NCBI GenBank assembly: GCA_951799425.1
Contig: OX637410.1
Coordinates: 3,658,001-3,722,000, forward strand
Source of the DNA: Ilex aquifolium
Lineage: Eukaryota > Streptophyta > Magnoliopsida > Aquifoliales > Aquifoliaceae
Length of the DNA: 64,000 nt
Reading direction: 5' to 3'
Shown here one piece after another: positions 33,195-45,364 of this stretch (position 1 is the stretch's first letter; each line of letters starts with the position of its first letter). The notes below the pieces were generated by a model. That model was not told the origin of the DNA. It was given only the letters and a program-made list of their open reading frames with translations, and searched no databases. A program made the position numbers and the translations under genes.

Positions 33195-34592
33195 GGCGCT
33201 CCAGTGTTGTTTGCCAAGAAGAAGGACAAGACCCTTCGACTATGCATAGACTACCGGCAATTGAACAGGGTTACAATCAAGAATAGGTACCTTTTGCCGA
33301 GGATTGATGATTTGTTTGATCAACTGAGAGGGGCGCGGGTCTACTCCAAGATAGATCTCCGCACCGGTTACCATCAGTTGAGAGTTAGGGAAGCAGATAT
33401 CCCTAAGACGGCGTTTAGAACGCGATATGGACATTTTGAGTTCACAGTGATGCCATTCGGATTGATGAATGCTCCAGCGGCATTCATGGATCTCATGCAT
33501 AGGGTGTTCCAACCCTACCTAGATCAGTTCGTTGTGGTCTTTGTTGACGACATCTTGATCTACTCCAAGTCTGAGGAGGAGCATGAGGGCCACTTGAGGA
33601 TTGTTCTCCAGACCTTGAGAGACCATAAGTTGTACGCCAAATTCAGTAAGTGTGAATTTTGGCTTACTGAGGTGAAATTCTTGGGGCATGTGGTGTCGGC
33701 TTCGGGTGTATCCGTGGACCCGGAGAAGGTTGAGGCAGTTATGAATTGGGAGAGACCGAAGTCAGTCTTCGAGATACGCAGTTTCTTGGGATTGGCAGGG
33801 TATTACAGGAGGTTCATTGAGGACTTCTCCCGATTAGCTGCACCTATGACGAGATTGACTCGGAAGGAGGTCAAATTTGAGTGGAATGACTCGTGTGAGA
33901 AGGCATTCCAGGAGTTGAAGAGGAGGCTTACTTCAACCCCTATTTTGATAGTTCCAGAAAGGGGACAGAGGTACACAGTATGTTGTGATGCCTCTAAGGA
34001 CGGACTTGGATGCGTTTTGATGCAGTCCGGGAGGGTAGTGGCTTATGGTTCTCGAAAATTAAAGAACCACGAGCAGAATTATCCCACACATGACATGGAA
34101 TTGGCGGCCATTGTCTTTGCCTTGAAGGCTTGGTGCCACTATCTATACGGTGAGTAGTTTGAGGTGTTTTCGGACCACAAAATTCTAAAGTACATCTTTA
34201 CATAGCGGGACCTCAACATGAGGCAACGCAGGTGGATGGAATACCTGGAAGACTATGACTTCACTTTGCATTACCATCCCGGTAAGACAAATGTGGTGGC
34301 TGATGCACTTAGCCGGAAGTCACGGGGAGTCTTGGCTAGTGTAGCTTCCCGGGAGTGGCGGATGCTTGAGACTGTGGGACAGTTCGGGCTACGCTATATG
34401 GGTCAGACTCGGGGTGTTTTGGGGAGTTTGGTGGCTACGCCTTCCTTATTGAACAGAGTGATCGAGTCCCAGGGGCAGGACACAGAGATGTTGTCCATCA
34501 GGGACCGGGTACTGGCGGGTACTGGTGACGAGGGCTGGGCTATTCACACGGATGGTAGCCTTCGGTTTAGGGGAAGGATTGTGGTTCCCTAG
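33195..34592 (+). pseudogene. Tekay-type reverse transcriptase and RNase H
   Basis: RT blocks: [36 protein letters not shown] and [11 protein letters not shown] with the intact catalytic D-D (about 33540-33548). RNase [19 protein letters not shown] and [18 protein letters not shown] at 34155 and 34203 fall in the RNase H end, and TAG at 34590 in the linker to integrase. Each fits a CAG codon changed by one C-to-T transition. Confidence 0.92.
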
Positions 34593-35892
34593 TCTGCGGA
34601 GCTGAGAGAGGAGATCCTCAGGGAGTTCCATTGCTCTCGTTTTGCTGTGCATCCAGATGGCACGAAGATGTATCATGACCTTCGTCGCCAGTATTATTGG
34701 AGCGGGATGAAGAAACATGTTGGGGATTTCGTGGGCCGATGCCTCACGTGTCAGCAAGTAAAGGCTGAACACCAAAGACCAGCGGGATTACTCCAGCCCT
34801 TGGAGGTAGCTGAGTGGAAGTGTGAGCATGTCACGATGGATTTTGTGACTCACTTGCCACGGACATCGCGGGGACATGACGCGGTGTGGGTGATAGTGGA
34901 CCGGCTTATAAAGTCGGCACACTTTTTGGCGGTGCGGATGACCTTCACACTGGAGGAATTCTGCAGGTTGTATATACGGGAGATTGTCCGGTTGCATGGG
35001 GTGCCCATATCTATAGTATCGGATCGGGATCCCAGGTTTACGGCTCATTTTTGAGAGAGTTTCCAGCGAGCCATGGGGACACAGTTGATGATGAGCACTG
35101 CTTTTCATCCCCAGACGGACGGTCAGTCGGAGAGGACCATCCAGACTTAGAGGACATGCTACGGCATGCGTCCTAGATCTCAAAGGTAGTTGGGAAGAAC
35201 ATTTACCCTTAGTGGAGTTCTCCTACAACAACAGTTATCTGGCGAGCATACAAATGGCACCCTATGAGGCACTATATGAGAGGCCTTGTCGTTCTCCGGT
35301 TTGTTGGACGGAGGTAGGAGAGAGACCCTCTACGGGTCTGGATTTGGTTAGGGATACCTCGGAGAAGGTGGACTTGATACGGAAGCGTCTTCTCACGGCT
35401 CAGAGCCGGCAGAAAAACTACGCCGACAGACGGCGGCGACCTCTAGAGTTTAAGGTGGGAGATCATGTCTTCTTGAAGGTGATGCCTAAGAGAGGAGTGG
35501 TCAGGTTCGGCAAGCGGGGAAAGCTTTCACCGAGGTATATCGGGCCCTTCGAGATACTCGAGAGGGTAGGTACGGTTGCTTACCGGTTGGCGTTACCGCC
35601 AAATCTATCGGGTGTCCATGTGGTATTCCATGTCTCTATGCTCCGGAAGTATACTCCAGATCCGACACATGTGGTGGATTGGGGTGAGTTGATTGTTGAT
35701 GCGGATGGGACCTTCGAGGAGGGACCGGTACGTATCATGGATAGCCGGGATCAGGTTTTGCGAGGCAAGACCGTGAGGCTAGTGAAGGTGCTGTGGCAGC
35801 ACCGAGAAGTGGAGGAGGCAACATGGGAGCGTGAGGACACTATACGTACCAATTATCCTTTCTTATTCGAGGATGGAGGTACATTCTTATAG
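34593..35892 (+). pseudogene. Tekay-type integrase with chromodomain
   Basis: Zinc-binding HHCC part (Cys pair in RCLTCQQVK), then [20 protein letters not shown] and [11 protein letters not shown] of the DDE core. TGA at 35052 replaces the Trp normally found there. Two single-base losses near 35147 and 35165 shift the frame, which is open again from 35212 to 35892. That part carries HVVFHVSMLRKYTPD and the C-terminal chromodomain (about 35665-35880) with VRLVKVLWQHREVEEATWER. Such chromodomains direct integration to particular chromatin. Confidence 0.92.
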
Positions 35893-35972
35893 CCATTTAA
35901 TATTGAATGACTGTTGCATATACATGGGAGTTATGTGTATGTGTATGTGAATTTCGGGGACGAAATTCTTTC

Positions 35973-35985
35973 AAAGGGGGAAGAA
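35973..35985 (+). other. Polypurine tract of the Tekay-type element
   Basis: AAAGGGGGAAGAA directly before the 3' LTR start TGTAAAACCC; plus-strand DNA primer site. Confidence 0.9.
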
Positions 35986-38389
35986 TGTAAAACCCGGGTA
36001 AATTTGAACTTTTTCTGAAAAAAGGCAAAACAGTAATTTGCCACAACAGTGTGGATTCGAGATATTCCTTTCTCTAGACCTTGGATGAGGAAACATACTT
36101 CTCCATTGGACTCGTATCGCGGAAACTAGTTACCCTGTCGAATTTCGTCGAATTCTGAGATAGTCAAATTTTTACACGTGGTTCGAGGCGACTGGGTGGC
36201 GGCTGACCTCACAAAGGTCCCCACAAATAAATTTTATAAAATTTCCTTATAATTGAATTAAAGTTCAAATAAAATTTATTTGAACTTAAACCGGGATGAA
36301 TTTAATTGTTTCTGGGCAAAAACAGACCCGAAAATAAGGGAACGTGCGGCGCGATGTGGACCGCGCATTTAAAGGCTATAAATAGGGGAAAATATCTGAT
36401 TTTCCCCACTTGTTTTCAGCTGAGTTCTCACGTTGAAGAGAGGAAAGAGAGAGAAGAGAGAAAAACAAATTTCTCAAGGTTTCTCCCGTCGATTCCCGGA
36501 GTTCCGTCGGTCGGAATCCGTCGAGCCAAGAGTTAAAGTCGATCACATCGACGAGGGTTACGCAACCACACCAAGAACGAGAGATTTCACCGAAGATCCA
36601 AGAAGAGAAATTTAGGGAAATCAAGAGCTTTGGGGCTTGGGAGGCGTTCTTGAAGTTCTCCACGCTCCAAGAGGTAGGGTTCCCTCCTACCTTGGTTTAT
36701 TTCTCACCTAGCATGTCCCTAGGAAAAGGTTAGGTTATATAACATGCCTATTGTTATGGAAAAAGGGGAAATGGGTATAGAAATGGTTCATTTTGAGTAT
36801 TATCTTGAAAATTGATATATGAGAGTTCCTTGTGAAATTCTTGGAAATTGTGGCATTGTGTTCATATGCTATGTGTTTTGAAAGCTCTTATGATTAGAGT
36901 ATGTTTTGAACATGAAATTATGTGATAACATGTTAGTTATTGTTGTCGATATATGCTTAGTGATATATGAACGGTATGATGATATTTGGTGATTTTATGC
37001 CTATGAGATATAATTGCCATGGTGTAGGTTTAATGTGGAAAATTGCTCATTTGGCATGCATTGCATCTTGAGCATGATATTGCATCACATTCATGGGCAT
37101 AAGTCATGAGTGGTGGTGTGTGTATGCATGATTGATCACCTCATTTGGTGGTTGATGTGTGGACTCGGGAAAGTTGGATTGAAGGTCCGGCTGAGTCGCA
37201 TGGTTGCATGGGAAAAACTTGTGTCGGGTATAGCAAGAAGGGCTAGACACTCCCTTGGGTGAGAATCCCGGCTATTGGTTTATACATTTCCGTCGGTGCG
37301 AGTCCAAAAAAGTGTAACGGCGTACGGAGCTGGTAATGCGATTCCAAAAATCCGTTGCCTAACAAAGACACATGATTTTGTTTTATAAAATACTCATTCA
37401 ATGAGTGTCATCCAACAATGATTTGGTTTGTTAACAAATGAGTTTTATTTAAAACAATCGTTGGATGGATTTTCATCAAAAGACGGTTTTATTTCACAAG
37501 TGCAATGCATTGTATTGTGGGAGTCGGTGAAGATTCGGGTTAAGGTTGCATGAGTGATTTCATCTCATTTCATAGCATGACATGAAGATTCCTCTCAAGG
37601 GATTGCAATTTCTTGATATGAAAAAGAATGTTGTTTGAAATGTGTTGCATGTGACATTGCATGACATCTAGGTTGGGGAGTACCCTCTATAGGGATACTC
37701 TATTGAGCGTAGCTCACCCTATACGGGAAAACATTTCAGGTGGGAGATACACATCAGTGGACGACGCTCACTCGGGGCCTCAAGGATGAAGAGAGGCCGC
37801 TTGTGGCTTTATTTTGGGTTTTTGTAAACTAAGTAAGAGAACTTAGTTTTGAACATGTAAAATTATGTAATTAATTGTAATAGAACTTGTAGTAATCATG
37901 TTTTGATGTATAAATATATGTTGTATAAGTTTGGGTTGAATTTGGTAATGTTTGGAATGGATTGGAATTGGAAAACAGGAGAAACAGGCAAAAGTGGGCA
38001 GGGCGTACCGGTACAGTGTACCGGTACAGAGCTGTCCAGAAGGCAGAGCGTACCGGTACTGTTAGGACCAGTGAGCCCACCGTACCGGTACGCTGTACCG
38101 GTACACTCTCCAAAACTCAGATTTTTTTTTTTATTCTTTTGCTGAGCTTTTGGATTTTTTTTCCTTCCTTCCAATGTTATAAATAGACAATAATAGGATA
38201 CCAATGGTGGTATATTGGACCTCGGATGGGTCAACCAATCGAAAGCAATTGGACTTGTATTGTTTTTATAAATCCCGGTAAAGGGAATGTGATGCCGCGG
38301 TGTTGGGTCAACCGGCATCCACGGATATTCCGCGGGTTGATGGGTAATCATGGGTTGATCAACGGACCCCTGGATTTTGGGGTGTCACA
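35986..38389 (+). repeat. 3' LTR of the Tekay-type element
   Basis: 2404 bp, same ends as the 5' LTR, followed by the TTAGG target duplication. Carries five perfect GTACCGGTAC palindromes at 38004-38104. Confidence 0.95.
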
Positions 38390-38394
38390 TTAGG

Positions 38395-39013
38395 TGACTT
38401 AATTCTATACTGCACTTGTTGCATCTTGTCATTAGGTTGACATTTATGAAAAAGGGGAGAGAATATTTTAGGTACATACGAGAGTAATCGGGGAGATTTG
38501 CACTTGACCGGGCTAGATATGTTGCATGTGAACATAGAAATTCGGAGTTTGTAGTTCAAACACTCAGGGGGAGTAAATTTGCAAACATAGCATGAAGTCA
38601 CAATTTTTTTCTTGTTTATTTTTCAAGGGGGAGAACTTGATATGTTTTGGACTGATAAATCAACTGGTTCTCAAGCATATGGGGCAAATTAGTTCGAACA
38701 TGTTACATATCTTCACTTGCATATATACATACTTATGTCTTATGCTGCTCTTGATGTTTTTTCATAGCTGTGATTATGCGATTTATTTCTCTAACATATG
38801 ATGCGTTTCACGAGATTTTACTTTTAGCGGTGATGTGCAGAATTATGATCTTCATGCTTCATCTAAAGATATAGATCCTTGAACTAGATAGAGATTTAAA
38901 ACGTATGCATGAGTGTTTAGATTAGATTTATGATTCTTTTGTTCAATGGTTTGAGGTTGTAATCTTTATTTCAAACTTGTGTGTTTTATTACGAAATTGC
39001 CAAAAGGGGAGAT
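38395..39013 (+). mobile_element. SIRE-type copia 3' internal region, right part, with PPT
   Basis: Non-coding, with three purine tracts typical of the SIRE 3' region: CTCAGGGGGAGTAAATTTGC (38568), TTTTCAAGGGGGAGAACTTG (38620), and the terminal GCCAAAAGGGGAGAT (about 38999) next to the LTR start. Confidence 0.75.
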
Positions 39014-40546
39014 TGTTGGATCATGTATTTATAATTGACTAATTTCGTGGAGTCCATTGTAAAATCTCAACCATTTTCATGGTCATGATGCTATCAAGTT
39101 TAAGATTTGAAAGCGTCATTAATGGGAGGAGATCAAGTGTCAAAATTACATCATTCAACCTCCGTATGCACCTTCATGCTCAGGACAAAAGTAATGATAT
39201 AGACACCTAAGATGAACCGTTAGTTATTTTAACTTAGGTTAATTAGGATGAAAATGGAATTGAAAGCGATCCGATTATGAATCCTAGGTAATTTTAAAAG
39301 AAAATTTTTTCTAAATCATTAATGAGTTTTGAAAATATAGTTTGAGTCACAATCGAACCCCTTTTTGAGCAACATCTTTTAGTGCTCAAGTGGAATTTTT
39401 TTTACATGGTTTTAGGCTTAAAAACCTATAGGGACCGCCCTATGCCCGCTAGCCTTTGCTAGAGTGGTCTCTTGATGACGTAGGATAAAAAGGGAAAAAT
39501 TCACGGGGGATCAACATAGGGCTCGCTCTATGAGCTAGCTCGAGCGTTATCCTTGGCTGGTTTGAGACATTATTTTTCACTCCAGCGCCAACTGCCCTTT
39601 GATCACCCTCCCACCGATCGAGCGGTAGTTCGTGAATCTGAGTTTTCTTATTTACTAAGATTACCCTTATTTCGAGCCTATAAATAGGGAGTGCCTTTCC
39701 CAAACCTAGGTTAAGTCTCATTTGAGATTTCTAAGAGAGAAAACTTTCTTTCTACCTTGAGAGCTTCCACCACAACCTAGATCCTTAAGATCCAAAGGCT
39801 ATCACTAGTGATTCTACCCAACCGCACAAATTGGTGATAAGGAATTTGTTGATTGAACAAACCCATTAGTGTGTTCATACCGAGGATTATTGGCGTGCCC
39901 ATAAGCGCTCGAGGCTAGACGAACCATGCAGCAGGGAGGTCCATGTGAAGCTACACCAGACATCAGAAAAGAAGTTTCGGCGGAGAGACATAGTAAGGAA
40001 AGGAGCATCTGACCATGGTATTGGTTGAGATATAAGTCTTGAGTACTTGTATATTGACTTGGAGAGTAGTGTATTAGGCTTTGGTGAACTCATTGAGGTT
40101 CCTCACAATTTTTCCCGAGGAGGGTTTTCCGCGTCAACAAATTACTAGTGTCTCTTATTGATTACTGTACACACTTATATTTGTTAGCACACACACTCAC
40201 TATGTGTTTGTTGATTTGATTGTATGAATGTTTTTTAACCATAGTTGTGCAATTGGGTTTGTGGGCATGTTGGGATTGCCGTGAGATTAATTTTGATTGA
40301 ATTATTACACATTAATTAAAATCAATCATAATGGTTCAAAAGGTTGTTGGTGTTTAAAAAGGGTTCTCATCGTTAATTTCCGCATTCGATTGGGAAGAGG
40401 TAATTGAGGTAGACATAAATTTTAATTTGTAATCAATTTGGGATAAAATTGAAAAACCTATTCATCCATTTCTAGGTATTGTGTCTTGGTCTCCACGTGT
40501 ATAATCGTGAGGGAGATCCATATCGGGTTCCCCTCCCGAAACAACA
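39014..40546 (+). repeat. SIRE-type copia LTR (1533 bp)
   Basis: Starts TGTTGGATCATG right after a PPT and ends AACAACA right before the PBS. TATA box CCTATAAATAGGG lies near 39677. Contains blocks shared with 5940-7365 (minus) and 40800-41265 (minus). Flanked by internal sequence on both sides. Confidence 0.85.
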
Positions 40547-40548
40547 AT

Positions 40549-40560
40549 TGGTATCAGAGT
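40549..40560 (+). other. Primer binding site after the SIRE-type LTR
   Basis: TGGTATCAGAGT, one base off the initiator-Met PBS, two bases after the LTR end. Confidence 0.85.
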
Positions 40561-40659
40561 GTGGTTGCCCTGAGATCATAAGACACTAATAGGCATATCT
40601 TGTTTTTGCTTACTTACCTAGTTTACCTTCGAGAAATCTATCATTACTACTAGTTAGTT

Positions 40660-40805
40660 TTGAATTTACTCTCAAAAGGAAGGTGGTTCAATTGGACGAC
40701 CACCACTCTTCGATGGATCGAACTTTGCATATTGGAAAGCTCATATGAGAGCGTTTCTTTAATCCATTGATGAGAGACTTCTTGATTTTATCTCTAAGAA
40801 TTTCG
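40660..40805 (+). pseudogene. SIRE-type copia gag start (fragment)
   Basis: Encodes GRPPLFDGSNFAYWKAHMRA followed by a stop and SIDERLLDFI, the highly conserved opening of copia gag. The homology breaks off near 40800, where inverted SIRE sequence begins. Confidence 0.8.
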
Positions 40806-41900
40806 AGACTGCTTTAGTCAAAGGCAAGCGAGTAGAGGGTGGCCCTATTAGTTTTTTAGCTAAAAACCAAGCAAAAACTTGTCCTATTGAGCAGTAAAGG
40901 TGGTTCTCAAATGGGGTAAAATTAATCACTCAAATTTATGTTTTCAAAACACAATAAAGGTTTAGAAAAGCTTTTGTTTGAAGAAGACTTAGGAGCCATT
41001 AACATATTAAATACCGATTCCATTTTACCCAAATCATCCTAAGTCTAGAATTAAACAAAGGGTTCTTAGGACTCTAAGGCCATTACCTTTGTCCTAAGCT
41101 TGAAGGTGCATTCAGAGAATCTTTTATGTGTCGTTGTAGCTTGAACTCCTTCCTTAATTTGACATTTTCGGATCTTTAACTTAGAGCATAATGATCAAAG
41201 AATATGCTGAGATTTACAAGAAGAATTTACGAAATTAGCAAATTACAAACATATTCCTAAAAATCTCCCGTTTTGGCAATTTCATGATAAAATACACAAG
41301 AAATTTATAATTACAACCCAAAAACCATTGAACAAAACAAATTGTAAATAATTCTCAATATCTTTGTACAAGAACTATCTTCGGATGAATGCTTTGAAGT
41401 TCATAATCCTGCACACCATAACTTGAACCAATACCTTGTGAAAATTACCATATGTACGAAAGAAATAACATAATCACATGTATGAATATCACCAAGAGAA
41501 GCATAGGGCATTTTCATGTCAACATCATGCAAGTGCAATACATGTAAAATATATAAGAAATGCTCTACCCAATATGCTTGAGAACCTATGGATATTGCAA
41601 ATATGCACAACAAGTTCTTCCCTTTAGTTGGTGTTTACAAGTAAAATAACAAGTGAAAAATTAACAAATAAAATATGTGAGTTCATGTCGAGTTTGTGTA
41701 TATACTCCCCCTGAGTATTTGAATAAACTTCCCCTTACTTTATTCCCATGAACTAAACCCACCTAATTAATCAAATTTTATCCCAATTTACTCCAAAATT
41801 TCTTCCCCTTTTGGTCACAAAGTGACAAATACACAAATATAACAAGAAAATAGAGAATCAGGGTATAAAAGAGATAAAAATGTAAAGCACATATAGCATG
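40800..41900 (-). mobile_element. Inverted SIRE-type fragment: LTR start, PPT and 3' internal region
   Basis: 40800-41265 matches 6981-7360, the starting part of a minus-strand SIRE LTR. ATCTCCCGTTTTGGCAATTT at 41264 is the reverse of the PPT block found at 38995. TACTCCCCCTGAGTATT (41702) and TTCCCCTTTTGG (41800) are reversed copies of the SIRE 3' purine tracts. Confidence 0.75.
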
Positions 41901-42189
41901 GTTAGGCAAAATGGAACAATCAAAGGACAAACATGACATACAACTCAAAGTCAATAATCAAAATTGATGTGGAAAAAAATAAATTGCATCCTCGGGAAAG
42001 TCCTAGAGTCTCTCCAACACCTAGGAAGTTACCGTTGGAGGGTTTACCAAGCTTTGGGAGCACATGGAAAACTTGGAGGAATGCCAAGTCTAGTAATGAG
42101 ATCTCCTCCACCTAGTTGGCATACGAGAGAAAGCCTGAAGATAATGTTATCCACTATTTGAACATTGCAAAGCCTCCTTAGCTAGGTCT

Positions 42190-42500
42190 GCAGTTCACAC
42201 CTAAAGGGAAAGGAGTTAAGACTCCTCAATTTAGAGGAGTTAAGACTCCTCAATTTAGAGGAGTCTCAGCTCCCTACTCCCCTTATTAGATACTCAAAAG
42301 ACTCCCCAACAAGGAGTCTCACCCGCCTAATATAAAGATCAGAAGAATAGACTCCCATCATGAGAGGAGTATAAACTGAACAAAATGACTCTTAAAGCGA
42401 TAAGGAACTCTAGGCTCCTCAAGCAGAAGGAGTTTAAACTTCTCAGAATAATGAGGGAGCTTAGATTCCACTCCCCAACAATAATCTATTTAAACTACTA
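42190..42500. repeat. Array of GAGGAGT/ACTCCTC inverted repeats in the Tat LTR
   Basis: GAGGAGTTAAGACTCCTC (stem 7, loop 4) occurs twice in a row near 42210-42255, followed by degenerate relatives (GACTCCCCAACAAGGAGTC; GACTCCCATCATGAGAGGAG; GGCTCCTCAAGCAGAAGGAG). Related hairpins occur in the inverted LTR at 48030-48260. Confidence 0.8.
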
Positions 42501-43329
42501 TAAAAGGGAGCTTAGGGGAAAGACCAGAGGTATGCAATTCCAACCCCTGCACATACCTTAAGAACTTTTCTGGCAAATACTGACTTAAGCATCAGAAGGC
42601 TGATCCTCGAAGCTCCCCTCCTCCGATGTTCGACTTTTTTTTAGGTCTCTCACCTTGCAGAAACCTCATTTGGGACCCTAGAAAGCTTAGCCCATCAATC
42701 AGAAAACTAATCATACCAGCTGAAAAGGTGACAAGGAGCAGGACAATCGCTTAACCAGCTTGTATAAAGTTTGGGGCAAATTTTGCACCAACATTTTTGG
42801 CGCCATTTGTAGAAAATCCATTGATAATTTTCAGCGATTCTTATAACTTCCTGAAGAAAAATTGTGGATGGTGACTACCAAGTCAATGGACATTACCAAA
42901 AATGATCCTCCTAGATAGCACCATTCTCAAGGGATGTCCAAAGGAAACAACCACGACCTCGAGCCCACTTGAGCCAACAAGTGACAAGAGACACATAGGG
43001 TGCTCAATTTGGAAAGAAATTATGATAGGATGAACTATACCATTGAAGACCTGACCCAAAAAACTCAACAAATCCTTCAAGTGCTTGATGGGTAGCATCC
43101 ACAACAATATCCACAACAGGTCTCTCACTTAGAGGAGACTCAACGTAATTAGGAGAGGGATGTGAGAGACGAGGACAATCAAAACAACACTCTCCAATAG
43201 TAAGCAGAAAATGCATATTTGGACTGGAAGTTCAAGGAAGTCAACGATCAAATTAGGGATGTTCTTAATAAATTCAAGGCTAGAGCTCTAGAAACTGTGG
43301 AACTCGCATGATGTTATACACTATCCACT

Positions 43330-43800
43330 ACCCCTGAAGTTCAAGTTGTCATTGATAGATAGTTTCGATGGATACAAGGATCCTTTGGATTACTTGTAAA
43401 CTTACAAATCTCTTATGTTACTCCATAATCCCTGATCAGGTCATCTGTCGAGCATTCCCCACTACCCTTAAGGGGCCAACTTGTCTTTGGTTCAATAGAC
43501 TACCCCAGGGTTTATTGGATCGTTTGTGGAACTCAACAAGTCTTTTATTTATCATTTTATTGGAGGAAGAACTCATAGGAATCCCGTTACCTATTTGCTA
43601 AATATCAAGAAGACTAAGGGAGAATCACTTTGAGAGTTTGTGACACAATTCACAGAAGAGTTGCTACAAATTGATAATGTAGATGACAAGGTAGCTTTGA
43701 TTGCCTTCATGGGAGGACCGTAGCCTTCTAGGTTCTTACTCTAATTGTCTAAGGCTCCAGCTACAATTATGGCAGAGCTCCTCTCCAGAATGAGGAGGAT
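43330..43800 (+). pseudogene. Tat-type gag remnant
   Basis: Contains PDQVICRAFPTTLKGPTCLW with NRLPQG, then after a frame change KKTKGESL.EFVTQFTEELL and VALIAFMGG. This is the capsid block common to Tat-type gag proteins. Confidence 0.75.
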
Positions 43801-43913
43801 GCCTTGAATGCCAAAAAAAGAGGAGAGGATCATTCTTCAAAAAAGAAGCAAAAAGATAGGAAAAGCCTGACAAGGTTAACACCTATAAGAAAGGAAAAAA
43901 TAGATAGTGAGCG

Positions 43914-45340
43914 GTGTCCATTCCAATCACCCTAGGTCAACCTCCCTATCAGGTTACTCACTTGGTGGATTTTTTGGTAATGGATTTCCCCTTAGCTTAT
44001 AATATCATCCTTGGGTGGCCAATGCTTAACGCTCTAAGAGTAGTACCTTTAAAATATCATCTCTCCCTCCATTGTCCAACAAAGGATGGAATAGGTGAAG
44101 TAAAGGGAGATCAGGTTGTAGTTAGAGAATGTTGTGTGTCCTCAACCAAGAATAGCCACACAATGGAGAAAGAATAAAGAGCTCGCCCAGTGGAGCAGCT
44201 GACTCCGATAGTGCTGGGAAAGAGCCCATACCAAGTAACATATGTAGGGTCTGAGCTCTCCCCCCACGTTAGGAGCAAAATTTAGGAATTCTTGCATAAT
44301 AACTTAGATGTATTTTCTTGGAGTCATGAAGACATGCCTTGTATTGATCCCCAGGTGATGATCCAAAAGCTCAATGTGGATCCCTCATACAAACCAATTA
44401 CACAGAAAAGAAGAGCATTGCCCTAAAACGGGCTAAAGCTATTGCAGAAGAGATAGGAAAACTCTTACAGGCAAGGTCCATCAAGGAAGTCCAATACCTA
44501 GAGTGGGTGGCTAATTGGTATTAGTCAAGAAACACAATGGAAAATGGAGGCTCTATATAGATTTCATAGACCTTAATTAGGCTTATCCAAGGATTGACCT
44601 CTTCGTAGATACTACAGTCGACTTTCAGCTCTTAAGATTTATGGATACTTTCTCAAAATATAATCAAATCCATATGCATCCAGAGGACCAAGAAAAGACC
44701 TCATTTGTTATTGAGTAGGGGTTATACTATTACCAGGTGATGTCGTTCGGTTTGAAGAATGTTGGAGCAATGTATTAATGCTCGGTTAATTGCATCTTCA
44801 AGGATTTAATTGGAAAAACTAGGGAGGTTTACGACGATGACATGTTGGGAAAAGCCAGGCTGTGGATGACCATGTTGCTTGGCTAACGAAGCTTTACAAA
44901 TCCTTAGAAAGTATCAAATGAAGCTGAATCTAGCTAAGTGTACTTTTGAAGTATCCTCTAGGAAGTTCCTAGATTTTATGGCATCTCAAAGAGGGATAGA
45001 GTTGAACCTAGAAAAATCTAGGCTCTCCTAGACATGCACCCACCCTGCAATATCAAGGAGATGCAATGCCTAATAGGAAGGGTAGCTGCACTCAACAGGT
45101 TTGTTTCAAGAATCTGCGATAAATTTTTGTCTTTCCTAAAAACATTGAGGAAAGCCTTCGATTGGATACCAGAATGAGCATTAGCTTTCAAAAGGCTAAA
45201 GCAATATTTAGGTTCCCCACCACTCTTATCTAGAGCGATATCTGGGGAAAAGATGTATCTTTACCTTACTGTCTTAGAAACGCCTACTAGCTTTGCTCTA
45301 TTAAGGAAAGAGTAAGGAGTTCAAATGCCAGTATATTGCT
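43914..45340 (+). pseudogene. Tat-type protease, RT and RNase H start, remnant
   Basis: Protease-side block VDFLVMDFPLAYNIILGWPM and GIGEVKGDQVVVRECC (43914-44177). RT shows ELSPHVRSKI, SWSHEDMPCIDP, YYQVMSFGLKN, and VYDDDML where the family has YVDDM. Interrupted by more than ten stops or shifts. Confidence 0.75.
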
Positions 45341-45364
45341 ATTGGTGCAAAAATCTGCCCAACC

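Larger units (their letters stand above)
28562..38389 (+). mobile_element. Complete Tekay/Del-type chromovirus (Ty3/gypsy), 9.8 kb, inactive
   Basis: LTRs 28562-30958 (2397 bp) and 35986-38389 (2404 bp) are nearly identical by eye, begin TGTAAAACCC and end GTCACA. The target duplication is TTAGG at 28557-28561 and 38390-38394. PBS TGGTATCAGAGC at 30962-30973; PPT AAAGGGGGAAGAA at 35973-35985. A single gag-pol frame runs from ATG 31317 through protease, RT, RNase H and integrase to a chromodomain. It is cut by eight in-frame stops (31431, 32274, 32412, 33192, 34155, 34203, 34590, 35052) and small deletions near 35147 and 35165. High LTR similarity suggests a recent insertion; no autonomous activity is expected. 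Confidence 0.95.
41965..45340 (+). mobile_element. Tat-type Ty3/gypsy element, decayed (LTR part, PBS, gag, pol up to RNase H)
   Basis: An LTR portion of about 0.83 kb ends ACCAACA at 42793, followed by the TGGCGCC-type PBS at 42798-42804 seen in Tat/Athila elements. Gag fragments lie at 43330-43800, protease at 43914-44177 and RT at 44270-45340. It is riddled with stops and frame changes and breaks off at about 45340 in the RNase H region, where an inverted Tat LTR begins. Confidence 0.8.
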
